Shown here: in pieces, positions 23,629 to 39,800 of the stretch
Position numbering within the stretch: position 1 is the first letter of the stretch
Layout of the letters: every line of letters begins with the position of its first letter
Assembly: GCF_000327385.1 (NCBI RefSeq)
Contig: NW_008709979.1
Span: 588,950 to 652,949, forward strand
Reading direction: 5' to 3'
DNA length: 64,000 nucleotides
Source of the DNA: Lottia gigantea
Lineage: Eukaryota > Mollusca > Gastropoda > Lottiidae
The notes under the pieces: model-generated
The model's database searches: none
What the model was told of the DNA's origin: nothing
The model's input: only the letters and a program-made list of their open reading frames with translations
Position numbers and translations under genes: made by a program

Positions 23629-26600
23629 ATTATACAAGTTGTTATTATACTATAAGGCTCTTATTGATGATGACCGATTTGGCACAGGTTAAAATATCCT
23701 TGTAAATGAGGTTCAAACTGTAAAATGAATTTGTTATTGCAAACCTGGGGAATAAGCAGTAACAGTAAAAGGACACATGTAATTTTTTCAAAACCAGGAA
23801 TTGACAATGTCCAGCAAAAATCCAATGTGCATTTTCAATACAAAAACAAAGAATTTAATTTTTTAAATCTTATTTATCAATTAAAAAAAAGTTGTTTTGA
23901 CATGTTAAATGGAAGATATCATAAGCTTTTGAATCAAGCAAGTATTTAAGACGTATTTGATAGTCTTATACTAAATAATATCTTATAATAACAAGAAAAT
24001 AACATAATATTAACAATAAATAATAATAATAAACAATATAACTATTATAACATCAAATAATAACATGCATTTCATTAGTTTCTACAAATTATGTTAAAAT
24101 TTTCAACATAATACAGTGGGCTTTAAATGGCAAGTTTTAAAGGAAAGGTGGGATTTTATATTCTTATTTTAAGTTTATTTTGTAAATCCAAAAGTTTGTC
24201 CTTATGGCATTAACAAAACATTTGAATTGGAATGAAGAAGATATTGTCATAATGACACTTATAATACTATTCATTGGGTCTAACAATCAAATACTGTGTA
24301 TTTTGAACATGAACTTAGTGAGTAATCTACCGATGTTATCGGTTTCTAATGATTTTGCAAGGTGTCCACCACTCTACCAACCCGTTGACCAATTCTACTG
24401 GTTTTTTGTTTATTTTCCTAACCAAATTTTCTTAATATCGAAGTCTTATTCTATTTTGAAAATAGAGAGTATAGGTAGCAATTGTTGAATTATTCTTACT
24501 TAAAATACATACTACAGATTATTATAAGTGAAGACCTTAAGGCACATAATAAAACAATTGTTACATAAGAAAAGTAAATATAGATTCTACTTTAAATTAG
24601 TGATTATTTATTATTGGTGACATCTTATTCTGCTTCAAAAAGATTTTAATTGTATGGACAAGAGAAAAGCTTAAAACAGGCAAATAAAGGATTCAACTTA
24701 ACATATGGACTGTTGTAAATTTTTACTTCAAATTATCAACACAAACTATATTGATCCTGGATGAGTGATGACAGTGCCAAATAATCTAATCTTATGCCTG
24801 TTTCTCTAACAAACTAATGATTTTCTTCATTAGGACATTTTAATGTATAAAGTCTTAACTAAATCAATGATTATAGAAATAAAATCAATATTGGATGTTT
24901 TGAGGAAATGTTTGTTTTAAAAAAATGATGTTATTTAAATTTATTTAAAGTGATTGTAATGAATTTCTCATTCTCATGATTGACAGTTGAAAAAATTAAA
25001 GATCAAAATAGAAAAACAGGAAAATCACAAAAATTACAATATTTTCATGGATAATCCTCAGAAACGCAAAGTATCACATAGGAGTAGCTAAAATAGTAAA
25101 CCTTTAAAAAGTCGTAAGATATATGCAAAATATTTGTGAAACAAAAACAATTTGAATCAAAATTTGTTGAATTTCCTCTCAAAGGACAGATTCAGAAATA
25201 ATTAGTAGTAAGTCCTTAATCCACACAAAATGAACAAAGGTTGTAAAGAAGGGTTCATTTGAAACGTTGAAGTTATAATAAACACACAGCCCAAATACTC
25301 ATAATTTCAACCTGGATTTCAGACTGATTGACATATTGACTATAAATATGATATGCTTATATGAACTATATTGAATAACTTATACATATATATCATGCTT
25401 TAAAACAAATCTTTCTAATATACACAACAATATAGTCTAAAACTTGTTGATTCTTACCCTGGAAACTAAAGACATTATGACTAAGTAAAATAAGCAAAAT
25501 TAAATAACGCAAATGACCAGATAATTTTTCATTCTAAAATTTTTTCAAGAAATAGTCTGAGGGAAAAAAATGAATGAACTTCAGAATATCTTTGAATATA
25601 TTTTCTGGCTCTACCTAACAGACATTTAACAATATCTATCAGGATATAGGTTAGAGTCAACAAGTATTAGACTATAACAAACAATGCCCTAGAATAACAC
25701 AGTACCTCTTTTTATTTAACAACGCTATGATAAATAGTCACAGACGAATGGATAGTGTCATTTAGCCCCCCATCTGAACGTCACTTGGCCAAATGACAGT
25801 AAACATTTATCTGTAAACATGGAAGCCAAATGCTGTGAAAGATCTCAAACAGAACATCTTGCAATTTACAGCACAAACAGTAGATTAAATGAGCACAATC
25901 TTAGAAGTATTTAGAAAATTAAATTACCAGTAGAAAATAAACCAAAAAAACAACATTATTCTGTATTTTGATAATAGTATATTACCACAGAACCAGTCTG
26001 TTAATGTATGTTAGTGTAATATTAAAATTTGAAGGTGTACAGCATAAATTTGAGAAGAAGAAATCAGCTAACAAATTGGTCCTGATAATATATATTTAGT
26101 TATTTTGATTATCATTTCACTTGCACAATTGTTTGTATAGTAAATGATTTGATAATGAATGAAATAAATTAATTTACATAATGAATGATATGATTACACT
26201 AATATAGATCTGAATACACAAATATGACATCTCTAGATTTCATGACAGACAATTAGAGCTGCTATCTACCAATTTTCAAATCCCTCAAAGACTATAATGA
26301 CAGTAGGACATATTTGGGTACCAACCAGACATGACTGGCAAATACATTGTATGGTTTCTTAATAAAAAAAAAATGGCACACACTAAACTAGAGGACACAA
26401 ATATTTATAAATAAAAGAATATGAATACCTCATCAAATCACAGAGGGTAGATTAAGTTATGACCCAAAATTCACTTACAAGTTTATGCTCTGGTAATTAG
26501 GAGGTGTTTCCGAAATTTTCCAGAACTGTTGTCAGCAACGATTTATTTCCTTTTCTAATAAAATATTTGTAAATTACTTGCACTACCCTTTATAATCTAT

Positions 26601-27850
26601 GAAACAAAGAATTGTTTAGCTTACAATAAGAAATAAGGCCTCCCAAATAAGTTTAGATTAAAAAATAGACTATGTAATATTTTAACAAAAACAAGCAATG
26701 TTATATGTAATAAGTAAAGAATTTATATAAAAGTGTCTTTGGTTAAGCAAGATTAAAATGTAAGCTACACAAAAGACATCTCAAAGCATCACAGTGTACG
26801 ATACGTGGTGTTCTCTTCTTGCCTTTCTAACAAGCTTATCAAAATTGATGCTTAAGCAAATTACTGTAAGAGTAGAGTTATCATGTAATAAGAGCAAAAG
26901 TTATAGAAGAACATCTTTACTCTTCCTAATTGCCCTTTTTAAAAAAAAAAAAGTTACTTTATATAAATTCAATTCAAAAGTTTTTGGCACTCATTAATTC
27001 ACTAAAGGGATTTACTTGTCTTAATATTCACTTTATATCTTGAGCTCAATATCAGCTTTCTGTAACACTTTTCAAAATGAAAATGAGAATCCTCCAACTC
27101 ATCATTTTAATCATAAAATTCAACATTTTCCTTAGCATATATTGGTATTGTCCACGCATCATAACTGCCAGGGAGAATAATAATAACAATTACTTAGTTA
27201 TGATGCTGTAAATTTCAGAACAGGATGTCAGATGATAATTTAGAAAAGTGATACAGACTATCTGTCATGTAGTCCAAGCAGACAGTGAGGAAGATATTTA
27301 GACGACTATATCCCTTTTATCAAAGAGGTAAAAAGTAACACAGAAAAGGTCTCTGAAAATTGGTAAAAAAAAAAACAATGCTGAAAAGCTGAAGATATGA
27401 ACAGATTTTAATATAATTCAGCCTTAAGATTATCACTAATAAATATTTAAGAAAACTTTGAACAAAATTCATTATTTTAACAAATGACTCTGTTAAATTG
27501 ATAAAGCCATAATAACTCTAAATAAGTCTGTTCTTGAACAAACACATCAGAGAATAAGTGTGTGACAAGAAGAGAAAATGGTATGAAAGTCAGTTTTGCA
27601 AGTTCAGCGTAAAGATTGATTATAAAATAAAACAGTTGTTCCTGAGATTTTTCAATAAAAATAAAGTTTGATTGACTCATCTTGCATATCCACCACACAG
27701 CTAGTTTCTACCTTTATAAGGTTTTATAAAACCATTCAAAATATACCTCTTACATTCAAAAAACCTGTAAATGATTTTGAGAATAAGGAAAGTTTTAATT
27801 TTGATTGTGGTTTGTAGCTAAAATGTCTATTGTTCCCTACTATCATATAG
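23629..27850. other. AT-rich intergenic stretch between convergent GH10 and RASA1 genes
   Basis: It must hold both 3' UTRs. Several homopolymer and TAA/AAT-rich runs occur, notably near 24000-24060. All open frames are short and without family resemblance; no exon, RNA gene or repeat family is supported. Confidence 0.4.
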
Positions 27851-30800
27851 TCATGAATTTTTCTTGATGTATTTTTCTTTGTGTTCACTTAACATTTTGA
27901 CTACTGCAACAAACTTCTTTAAGCATGGCTGAAAATCAAAAGAAAAAAAGATATATTTGTACACTCTTAACTGAAGAAGACAATATCATTTGAGTTTATA
28001 ATATTGTAAGCTGGATAACAAATAAATGAATAAAAAAATATTTTCTGTTATTAATCATATAACATTTTCATATAACCGTAGTTAATGATAATAACAAAAA
28101 TGTAATAGATGATGATGATATTTGTCAAAATAATATCCGCTCTGCACCTCAGGTGATAATAATGTTACCTGTGACACTGATAATAATAATATAATATTTA
28201 CCTGTGACTCTGATAATAATAATATAATATTTACCTGTGACTCTAGTATTAATAATCTAATATTTACCTGTGACTCTGATAATAATAATATAATATTTAC
28301 CTGTGACTCTGATAATAATAATATAATATTTACCTGTGACTCTGATAATAATAATATAATATTTACCCATGACACTGATAATAATAATATAATATTTACC
28401 TGTGACTCTGTATTAATAATCTAATATTTACCTGTGACTCTGATAATAATAATATAATATTTACCTGTGACTCTGATAATAATAATATAATATTTACCTG
28501 TGACTCTGATAATAATATAATATTTACCCATGACACTGATAATAATAATATAATATTTACCTGTGACTCTGATAATAATAATATAATATTTACCCGTGAC
28601 TCTGATAATAATAGTATAATATTTACCTGTGACTCTAGTATTAATAATCTAATATTTACCTATGACTCTGTAAAAAATATTATAATATTTACCTGTGACT
28701 CTGATAAATCCTGTAAATCTTGTAGATGTGTAGCAGCCATCTGATGTATAGTAGCTAAATCTCTAGCTAAATCACCAGCTCTATAGTCTTGTTTTAATGG
28801 CTGGGCTGCACCCATATTCTAGACAAAAAAATAAATAAACATTTTTAGCTTCATAATTATTGATGAAGTTATATTTCTAAGCAGTGTTTAAACTGTCTGA
28901 AATGAAATGAAATGGATATTGAATGTAATCTGATTCTACTTATTCAGAGAAATGAAAATAGAAAATATACTAACTGATAAATTATCTAGAAACTGGATCA
29001 TTTTCTCTGTATTACTCTTTATAAATGGCTTCACAGCTTCCATAAATAATTCCTATAATAAAATTGTAAATTGAAAATGATAAAAAAGACAAACAGAAAA
29101 ACTTTTCTTATGATTCAGTAAATGTGATAACAGCAGTTTCTGTACTGGAAAAATATCTTATTTCACTCTCTGTCAAGATGTTGAATTTTAAGCTGAACCA
29201 TCAAAAAGATTACATACTAACTATCTATTAATGAAATTCCCAAAAATCCCAAAAATTGAAAAAGATATCTACGATATAATAACTTACTTTTGTTCCAGTA
29301 TCAACTAAATTAGCTAAATTCTGTATAACTTTAGCTATTAGTTTTAATGTTCTGGCTGCTGTATCTGATGGATCTTCTGAAATCATAATATAAACAGTCT
29401 GAGAAAAATCAAAAAATAATTTTTTGGGGCATCAAACTACTTTTTCCAGTGTAGGATAATGCCTCTAATATCAATTTAATCCATTTAAGACAATAACAGT
29501 ACTACAGTTTTAAACTTTGATTTGTGGATAAGACTGATCCATTAAATTTTAACCTACAATAATAAAAATAATTTCACGGTAGGAATATCTGCTCTTACCT
29601 GACACTATGTTAAACGTTTTAGGAAGTGTGATGGCTGGACATAACAAACGTAAAAATATAAATGCACTGAAATAAAAGAAAGTTGTTATTGTAATATTAA
29701 TAAGACTCAACTCAATTACCAGTCAAGCTATTATAACAAAGTCTTTGATAACTAAAATGTTACTAGATTTGTTCCAAAATTGAATCCAATTTCATTATAA
29801 TAAGATTGAAATATGAATTGATATAAGATTAATATACAAATATCTACCTAACAACTCTAGTTTTAACTGTTTCATCTGTAGGCCATCTTTTAGTAGCTGA
29901 TACTTGTAAATGGTGACAAATTTGGCGTAAAATTCTACAAAGAAAATTCAACCAAAATCATAATAAAATATTACACTAAAACAATCCTATTTAGTACACA
30001 TATTTAAATTTGCTTATCATAAAATTAAGGTCTACATTTGCATATTCATTTCAATAAGTTTAACACAATACTAAGGGGGATTGGTAGACCTTGCAAGAAC
30101 AACTTGATCTTAAATTTGATGACTGGAAGATTGGATGTAGTGTATCAATAACTGAAAACAACAGTTGTCAGTTGAAATGAATTGCTCTGGTTTATTTTTC
30201 TGACAAAAACTGAATCTATTCATGGACCAGAGAGGTGAGATAGCAATTGCTAGTAGTGCGTTCAATATCAAGATGCTTTGTACCGTCTGTCAATCTTAAC
30301 AGGTAAATGATAAGTAGACAGATGTTACAAATCAGCCTAATTAGAGAGGTGTCAGTATAAAACCTAAAACAGTTTGAATTTACAATATAAAATATTATAC
30401 ATACGTAGGACAGCTATCAGCTGATTTAAAAATACCCTCTATAGTTTCCTCTAACATATGTAATAAATGATCTTTATTAGCTTTTACATCAGATGTCTTC
30501 TCCATAAAATCAGGATTTATCTAAAAACAATAATAATCTTTATAACATTAGTTTTTTTTATGTAACTCACATCCTATGCTAAGTGATAAAATCCTTTTAC
30601 AGTCAGAATGTCTGTTTTCTCCTATAAATTTTTACAAAAATATCACTGTTACATCCAGTTAGTTGGCCAGTGCAGATGCCTGGTTGAATCTTTCATTTCC
30701 CACTTCATTTCTGGAGTTAATGTTTTTTTTTGTATTGTTGATCTTGACAGATCTGAAGGATTGCAGTTTTCTCTTTGTAAATCAGGCCAGGTTTTCTTGA

Positions 30801-33800
30801 AATGATCTAAGCGCTAGTCTTAAGTTCTTATTTTCTAACATTGATTCAAGAACATCCTAGCGCTAAGATCATTTCGAGAATACGTGGCCTGCTTTTGATA
30901 TCCCAAAATGAAAAAATTCATGTTTGACCAAAATTTGGCCGTTTAATCCACAAGCTAATTCGACTTGACCTGGTATTGACCTACCTCACAAGATTGTTTA
31001 CTGTCCATGATTTTTTGTATAGTATCTTTAATGGCAGCTCTAACAAATGATGTACAAGTCATTCTCATATATTGGTCCATCATTGTGGTGGTAAATGATG
31101 TAATACGGAATAAAGTTGACACCTCCTCTGAAGAATAGTTAAATCTATGAAATAACTTCACTTACGGCATTAAATCGTAGCTTTTGCTTTAGGGTTTCAA
31201 AAGAGACTTAATAGATAGGACCAAAAAGTAGCTTCTACTGAAATTGTTTCGCAATTCCAGACGCCATCTGTAATTCTAGAAAACATGACTAGATAATGGC
31301 ATAACTATACAAGCAAACTGATGTGAAAATCTGGTAAAGAGTTTTTTTGGAATTACAGAACCGAACATTACAGAAATCAATGGTAATGGTTTTCATACAC
31401 CTTAAAATTCTTGACTAAATGTTTTTGGTCAGTTACTTTTTAATGTATGTATGAATTTTTATTCAAGCATATGAAATATTGATATTTTTTGAAAATTGGA
31501 AAATTCTGTCATGAATTGTAAAATGTCATGTTTGGAAGTTCAAGGACAAATAAATAATGCTAGGCTAACTTACCTTGTCTCTCAATTTCTAAATCATTTA
31601 ATCTTTTTAACACTCGACTTTCTTCTTTTTCATGACGGTAAATTCTTAAACAAGCTTTAGATAGTGGTATCCATTCTGATGCTGGACAAAATTTAGATAA
31701 AGCTATTAAATGTTGGTAATCATCACTTAATAACAACTGAAAATATAAACACATATCAAGTTGCAATTTTGTATGGGTGTTTCATTACTTTCTATTTCTT
31801 CAAGTTCAATAACATTGATTGAAAGGGAAAAGACAAAGAGGACAATGAGTCAGTGACATATTGACTGAAGACAGAGGCAAATATACCAAATTGATGTATT
31901 GATAAGTATAGGGATTTTTTGAACAGAACAGAGCCTTCTCATGAAAGTGTCATGAGGAATGTTATAACTACAGTACAATATTTGACAGACACTTCTTTAC
32001 CTCTTTTAAACTGATATATTCTGCTTGTGGCATGATGATTTCTTGTGAATAGGATATTTTTAATCGTAATGTTCCTAGTTCTCCTGCTTTATGAGCTGCA
32101 GTACAAGGTTGTAATGCATACTTTTCTTCTACATATTCTTTATTAACTAAATCACATAAATTAATTGTTACTTGAGCTGAAATAGAAATCATATTGAATA
32201 GGTAAAGTAATCAAAATAATCGATGTAATTAAACCTGTCATTTGTTCCAATATGTTTACCTTACAGCAATAAGTCATGTTGATGGATTCGTTAAAAAATT
32301 TTAAGATAGTGGACCACAGCCATATACACCCTTCACGGCAAAAACGAAACATCCATTTTAAGTTTCATCAAAATCGGTTGAAAACTAAGAGAGTAATAGC
32401 ATATTCAAGATTTTGGGACAAGGGCAATAACTCTGCTTCTAATAGTTGAAAATAGCTCAAATTTCGAACTAGATCTTCGTTTTATGAATATTGTATACAC
32501 TTACCAAATTTCATTTGATTCCATCAAAAATCTAGTTTTTAGAGCGTTTACAAGCAAATGTTGACGGACCGACGGACGGACAGGGGTGCCGACAATATAC
32601 GTCCACATAGAGAGATGTGGGATTATAAAAATCATAAATAACAAAATAAGAAAAATGTGTCATTTCATAATTTACACTCTCTATCTGTCATATTTTGATC
32701 TTTTTCAAAATAGCAAGACAGTTGGTTTTGGTAAAAACAATGCCATAGAGGTTGGATCAAATTATAAGTTCAGAAGCACCAGTCAAGATCTATCCAGAAA
32801 ATCTATCATGTATCATGTATTGAAATTCGATATAGCTGCTATTTATCAATACATCTCACTATAAATTTAAAAGAAGTTGTATGATATACTCACCTAAATT
32901 ATTTGAACGTTTTCCTTTATTGCACATAGTAATTGTTATTTTCTCTGTTGTTGCTGGAATGTCACTGGAAACAGAAACAACACGTGAAAAATATATATCC
33001 TGATAACAAAATATATCAATATACTTTTAGGACAAAATGCAATATCTCAATGTAAACACACCCTTAAAAGTACTACAATTTTAAAAATTTGATCACCTTT
33101 TACCAATGCACTCAATCATATTTAGGTTCGTAACAAAAGTTTTCAGAATAAGATTTGATAAAGATATTTTCTCAAAACTTACTCCAATAAAAAATCTTTA
33201 CTTTTTTCTTCTGAAGCTAATGTTCTACATACTTTCACATTGTCTAATGACACATAACAATATGGATGGTGAAAAACTTTGGTATGAAGATTCTGAGCAT
33301 CAATAATATTAAGATTGAGACTACAGAATTTGGTAAGAAATGAGGATTGGGGTGAAGTATTTACACAATGCTGTTTTAATTCTTGATACCATTTCTACAA
33401 TATATATAATATCCATATAGAATAACAAAATATCTTCACTGTTAATAAAATAGTACTCAATACATCAATTGTAGACTGTATAGAAATATTATATCAGAAC
33501 CTGAAACAAGTTATTACTTATAGTTTCACATTATACAATCTTTCGTCAACGATTGTACTTCAGCCTGTGTCTGTACTGATGTTGGACAAGTAGTACTTGC
33601 TCTTGTAACCGTCAATATGAAACAATCATTAAAGAAAAATGACATTTCTCCTTTAACATATTTGCAAAAAAAATTTATTGATCACTTCATGGATAAAAAA
33701 AAATTAATCTGGCATTGAAACTAACCTGTGCAGAATCAGCATTTTCAGCACAGAGGTAACAAATTTGTACTTGGTTATTATTATATTCACTAACTAACTG

Positions 33801-36800
33801 GAAACAGTTTGGTCTGAAAAAACAAATTTCCCCTTAACCTTAACGTGGAATGAACTTAACGTGGAATGAACTTAAATTATTCTTTTCTCACAAAGAGAGA
33901 AAACTCTTAAAACATATATTCCACAGTTTCTGTTCTCCATGGTTTTATAATACATATTGTTGATGTAGAAATATTACTTATTTATGATACATGAAACTAC
34001 AATGAACAGTTCTACTTGCCTTTCAAATAAGCTATCATGTACAGGATATAAAGAACTATAACTAAATTCAACTAGACCTTTTGGCTTGGATCTCTGAAAA
34101 AATATCATAATAGATGATACATTTTAATAAGGTACTTGTATATTGTATATGTTGTATTTATCATGATAAATTGTTATTTTGGCTAATCATAGGGAATATT
34201 GGATTGTAAAAGGGGACTTTGACTCAGAAACTGCAACAATGAATGAATTACCTTTTCATTTTCAAAATATAATAAATGTGATTCAGAGCTATTTAAAATA
34301 AAATACATCAGCTTCCAGCGCTTCGTTTTTTCACCTGAAATACACAAATTCAATCGAATTAAAGTACATTTAAAATTATGCCAACTAGATAAAATAATAA
34401 ACATAATCTAACTCATATAATAGGCCTGTAAGCTAATTAATCAATTAACAAGTGAACTGAAGGTTTCTAATGATATTGATACAGTGAGACCCCCCGTAAC
34501 CATATCTTACATACACCAATATTCATCTAAACTGGCACATTTGAAAATTCCTGGCCGAATCACTATGTAACCTGTAGAAGAAAATCTTCATTCAACTTAT
34601 ACTAGCACCTCCTATATATCACAATCCATAAATGCAATTCTGTCTGAAGTATACTAAGGATTGAAAAGCCCACATTTCTTGAACTTACTTCGTTTTGATA
34701 AATAGCCCTTTACTGTTATACTGTCATCTCCATTAGACAGTAAATTGGCTCCTGAGCTAGGTGGTATTGAGGCATAGATATCCTTGGTTTGTTTCGTTGA
34801 TAAAGTCCTCTGAAAAACAGAGTAATCATCACTTTCATAGCAGTCCTATATTTAGAAAAAGAAAGAAAAAGAAAACAACATCAATGTGTATCATGCAAAC
34901 ATGCAAACTGTGTATTAAACATATGAAAATAATTGCGCATAAAAACAATCGACAAACAGAAGTTACAACTTTAAAGTTACAATTATACAATTTTATATTG
35001 ATTAACTTCAGTCCAATATAAACTCTGAGAAAATTCTTAATACAATTTCTGTTTAACATAGACCAAAAAATACCTTTCATCTTTTTTTATTTTATCTTTT
35101 ATATTCTACTTAACAATTAGTGCACTCTGTTTTTAATTAACCCTTGTAAAACAAATACATTTTGATCAAATAGATATATAACTTATAAAAAGCCTCTTTT
35201 AAAAGTTTACATAACGCTTTTAAATTGCCATAGTTAAAAGTTCAGATTAGGCAAGGAGGACAATGTTAAATAAACAGATGCTCTGTGTACTACAGGCTGT
35301 GCATGTTAATGGTCCCTCTCAACAGTTTAAAATCAAAAAGAATAGGCTAACGCTACTGTCCTATTAAATTCAGCCCAGTTAGATGCAGAAGATTAGAGTA
35401 AATTATACACTAAGAATGGTGAGCTATGAACAGTAACAATAACAGATCAAGTTGTCCATGAAACAATGTATAGTACAGGTAGCCATGCAAAGATATTGTA
35501 TAAACATGTTACATTCAACAAAACATTATTAGCATCAATGTATCTGATAAAGGACAGTTGAACCATTCGGGAGTTGATTTGAACCTTGGATATTTGCAGC
35601 CTAAATAGTCTTCAGAAGTACTAGTAATGTGTGTAAAATCACATATTTCCTTAAAGAATATCACAAATCAGGAAATTTTTTTTTTTTTCTATAGATGTCT
35701 TCTATATATGGCAGTGTCTCAAGACAAGATGAGTCGTCATTTTAACTTTTTCAAAAAGGGGATAATTCTGGACAATTGGTAACAAAATGGTGGTGCATCT
35801 ATCCCTTTAATGTTCATGCTAGATTTAAATAATATAACATCAACAATAACCTTTCATGCTCATAGTCCAATTTAGACAGAAATTAAGGTCAATGCTTAAA
35901 ATAATGTTAGTTTTTAAAATCATGTCCTGTATCCAATCAACATAAGTGAACACTCAACAAAGTATTCATATGATTCATTGAGAGTTACATTAGTTACTAT
36001 GATGGTGTTAAATATAAAAAAAAAAAAAAACTTTATAATATTAAAATTTTTCAAGACCAAATGTTAACCGTTTCTATAAATATTTTCTTTTCTTCAAAAA
36101 ATATATGTCAAAGCAGAATCCAAATATGTGAATCATATTTTCACGAAATGTTTGATACACATACATTCAACATTGGGACTAACTTTATCCAGTGTGGATG
36201 GATAAGTTCAACAACATCTTAAAATGGGAACAAGTTCGCACACAATTTCAGCAGACATTATTTTATTGTTTTTTTCTTTTCTATACTTAATTCATAACTG
36301 CACACTGTACTTTGCTTATTTCAACTTTCACTCAAAAGGCAACAACATTCGAACTTATTACTTCTCAAAAAGTATAAAAAACAACAAGTCTTTATCTAAT
36401 TATAGACATGACAGGAAGTTAATCATTTTGAGACAAATACAGCAAACGTTACAATATTGCAGTGTATTGAATAAGGTAAGCTTTATATACATACCCTATG
36501 TACTGGTGTTACTAATTTATAGTTTTCAATTATTTCTTCTTTAGTATATCTTTCTATGATGGCTTGTATACTGTTAACAAAATAATACTTTATCAAAATA
36601 TTGAACCAATACAATTTAATAACACCCACCCCATAGTACACATTGTCATTTCATTAACAACTGAGAAAGAGAGATCTCTTGTCAACAGTTTTAAAATCTT
36701 TAACATAAAAGAAAGCAACTTGAATCACAAAATGACTGGAAAAAATACATCGAAAACCTCACATATCTTACCTTTGAAAATATCTTCCACCTAAATGTAA

Positions 36801-39800
36801 TAAACCATCTCTCTTCTCAATTCGAAATCGTTTTACTTCCTTATCACAGAGAAAAAATAACACATAATCTCCAGGTGAATTATCACTAGGTCGAACTAAA
36901 TAACTACCAGTACCAGCTGAAAATAACAATATGAATAACCAATAGGTCTGACTAAATAAATACCAGTACCAGCTGAAAATAACAATATGAATAACCAATA
37001 GGTCTGACTAAATAACTACCAGTACCAGCTGAAAATAACAATATGAATTATCAATAGGTCTGACTAAATAACTACCAGTACCAGCTGAAAATAACAATAT
37101 GAATAATCAATAGGTCTGACTAAATAACTACCTGTACCAGTTGAAAATAACAATATGAATAATCAATAGGTCTGAATACATAACTACCAGTACAGGTAAA
37201 AATAACAATATGAATAATCAATAGGTCTGACTAAATAACTACCAGTATAGGTAAAAATAACAATATGAATTATCAATAGGTTTGACTAAATAACTACCAG
37301 TACCAGCTGAAAATAACAATATGAATAACCAATAGGTCTGACTAAATAACTACCAGTACCAGCTGAAAATAACAATACGAATTATCAATAGGTTTGACTA
37401 AATAACTACCAGTATAGGTAAAAATAACAATATGAATTATCAATAGGTTTGACTAAATAACTACCAGTATAGGTAAAAATAACAATATGAATTATCAATA
37501 GGTCTGACTAAATAACTACCAGTATAGGTAAAAATAACAATATGAATTATCAATAGGTCTGACTAAATAACTACCAGTATAGGTAAAAATAACAATATGA
37601 ATTATCAATAGGTTTGACTAAATAACTACCAGTATAGGTAAAAATAACAATATGAATTATCAATAGGTTTGACTAAATAACTACCAGTATAGGTAAAAAT
37701 AACAATATGAATTATCAATAGGTCTGACTAAATAACTACCAGTATAGGTAAAAATAACAATATGAATTATCAATAGGTCTGACTAAATAACTACCAGTAC
37801 CAGCTGAAAATAACAATATGAATAACCAATAGGTCTGACTAAATAAATACCAGTACCAGCTGAAAATAACAATATGACTAGAGCCACACATGGCACAGAG
37901 TGGGACTTTGCAAATGTAGCAAATTGCAAAAGACTCTGAAAAAATCAACCTTCTACGATAATTACATCACGCGCAAGAGCAGTCTAAAGTTGAGAAGAAT
38001 TCTTTGGAAGATTGTTATAACGGAAGTAGACAGACCGCACAAATGAAAGTATCAGAAGATAGCCAAGGTCAATGACATTTGACATTGAAAGGGAGACGGT
38101 CAACAAAGGTCAAGGTTACGAGATAAAAGTCATCAAAATTTTTAAATATATACGGCTATAAAACCGGAATTTGAGATAGGATAGCAAATATAAAAGTATA
38201 AATAGATAGCCAATGTGAATGACCTTTAATCCTACAAAAATTAGGGTCAAAAAAGGTCAAGGTCAAAAATTGAAAATTTTTAATTTTCAAAAGCTGTTCC
38301 TTTTTTTATACTATAAAGCTGAAACAATCGAACTTCCAAGACAACGTGGCTCAACGTATGAAGTAATTGTATGCAAAGTTCCATTTTGAACAAATGTATA
38401 CGTTGTGAGTTATGTCCCTTGCCAAAATTGTCAATAATGAGTAATTTAACCCGGATGTGCTAGGCCCACCTCAATTTCTTTTGCATAGGTTAATTGATAT
38501 TCTGAATGTTAAGTTGTGTTCCAAATTTAAAGCTTCTACATCATACAGGTCAAAAGATATAGGTCAACAAGAGTCAATAAAGGTCAAAATAGAAAATTGA
38601 AAATATGGAAATTTCAAAACCCGTTCCTTTTTTGAAACTATAAAGCTGAAACAATTGACCTATTAACACAAACTGGCCAAAATAATGAGGTAATTGTGTG
38701 CAAAGTTCCTTTTTGAACAAATGTATCCTATGCGAGTTATGCCCCTTTCTCAAAATGTAAACAATTAGTAATTCAACCCGGATGTGCAACGCCCACCTCA
38801 ACTTTTTTGTCATAGGTTAATTTATATTATATTCTTGTTGTGTTCCAAGTTTCAATGTTTTACATAAAATAGGTCATAAGATATATACACACCAAGCTCA
38901 AAAAAACAGAAATATTGTAAAAAAAAACTCAAATTTGAAAAATTCACGAATTTCAATTTTGCTTTAAAAAACGATTGTTATAAATCATTTGAAAGAGCAT
39001 GAAAAGCACATTAAGAATCCGAAAAAATTAACCCTCTAGGTTAAATAGGTCACGTGCTAGAGCAGTCCAAAGCTGCGAATTTGGCTGTTTCGGACAGCTA
39101 TAAAACCGGAAGTACATGTCGGAGGTCAAATGTCAAAGTATTAACTGATAGCTAAGGTCAATGACCTTTGACCTTATGAAGGTCAAGGTCATCAAAGTTC
39201 ACGATCACGAGATATGACCCTTCAAACTTTGAAAAAATTCAACCGGATGTTGCAAGAAAGCAAAATTGAGAATCGAAAAACGGCTTCCTAATGTCATGTT
39301 TTCATTTGACACCAAAATCATTTAAATCGGATGAGCCATTATGTCTGAATAAAAATCGAATCATTTCAGAAAAATCAAAATGGCGGCCAAAGTTTGACGT
39401 CTGTTCCGGATTTTTTTTTCTTCGTTTTTTTGTCATAACTTTGTCTACCTATCAGCATAAAAATTTTTGTCCTATACAAATTACACCGGAAGATATTCAA
39501 CCGGAAGTGAACATCGTTTTCCTGTTTAAACCAGAAGTGAAATTGAAAATTTGACTGTATCATTTTGTTTACATTCTTAAACTGTCTTTGCTCAATTTTT
39601 TTCAGATTAATCAGACAAAAAGCAAAAAAAATGAAAAAAATGCAAAATTTGGCAAAAAAAATGTCTGCGACAAATTTTCGAATTTTGAAATTTTGAAACT
39701 GCTATTCTTTCAGATTTTAACAGTAGATTCCAAAAATGCAAACCCAAAGAAAATCGACCGAAAAATACGACTTCTAGAGCCGATTATCTATTCTTCCATA

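Noticed and set aside
28082-28375. 97-codon frame with repeated SESQVNIILLL
   Set aside because: Product of the 33-bp intronic array, whose unit length is a multiple of three; not an independent gene.
36768-37948. Extra SH2-like open frames ending in GSYLVRP
   Set aside because: They are pieces of the junction array and the real exon 7, not additional SH2 exons; none continues into the rest of the domain.
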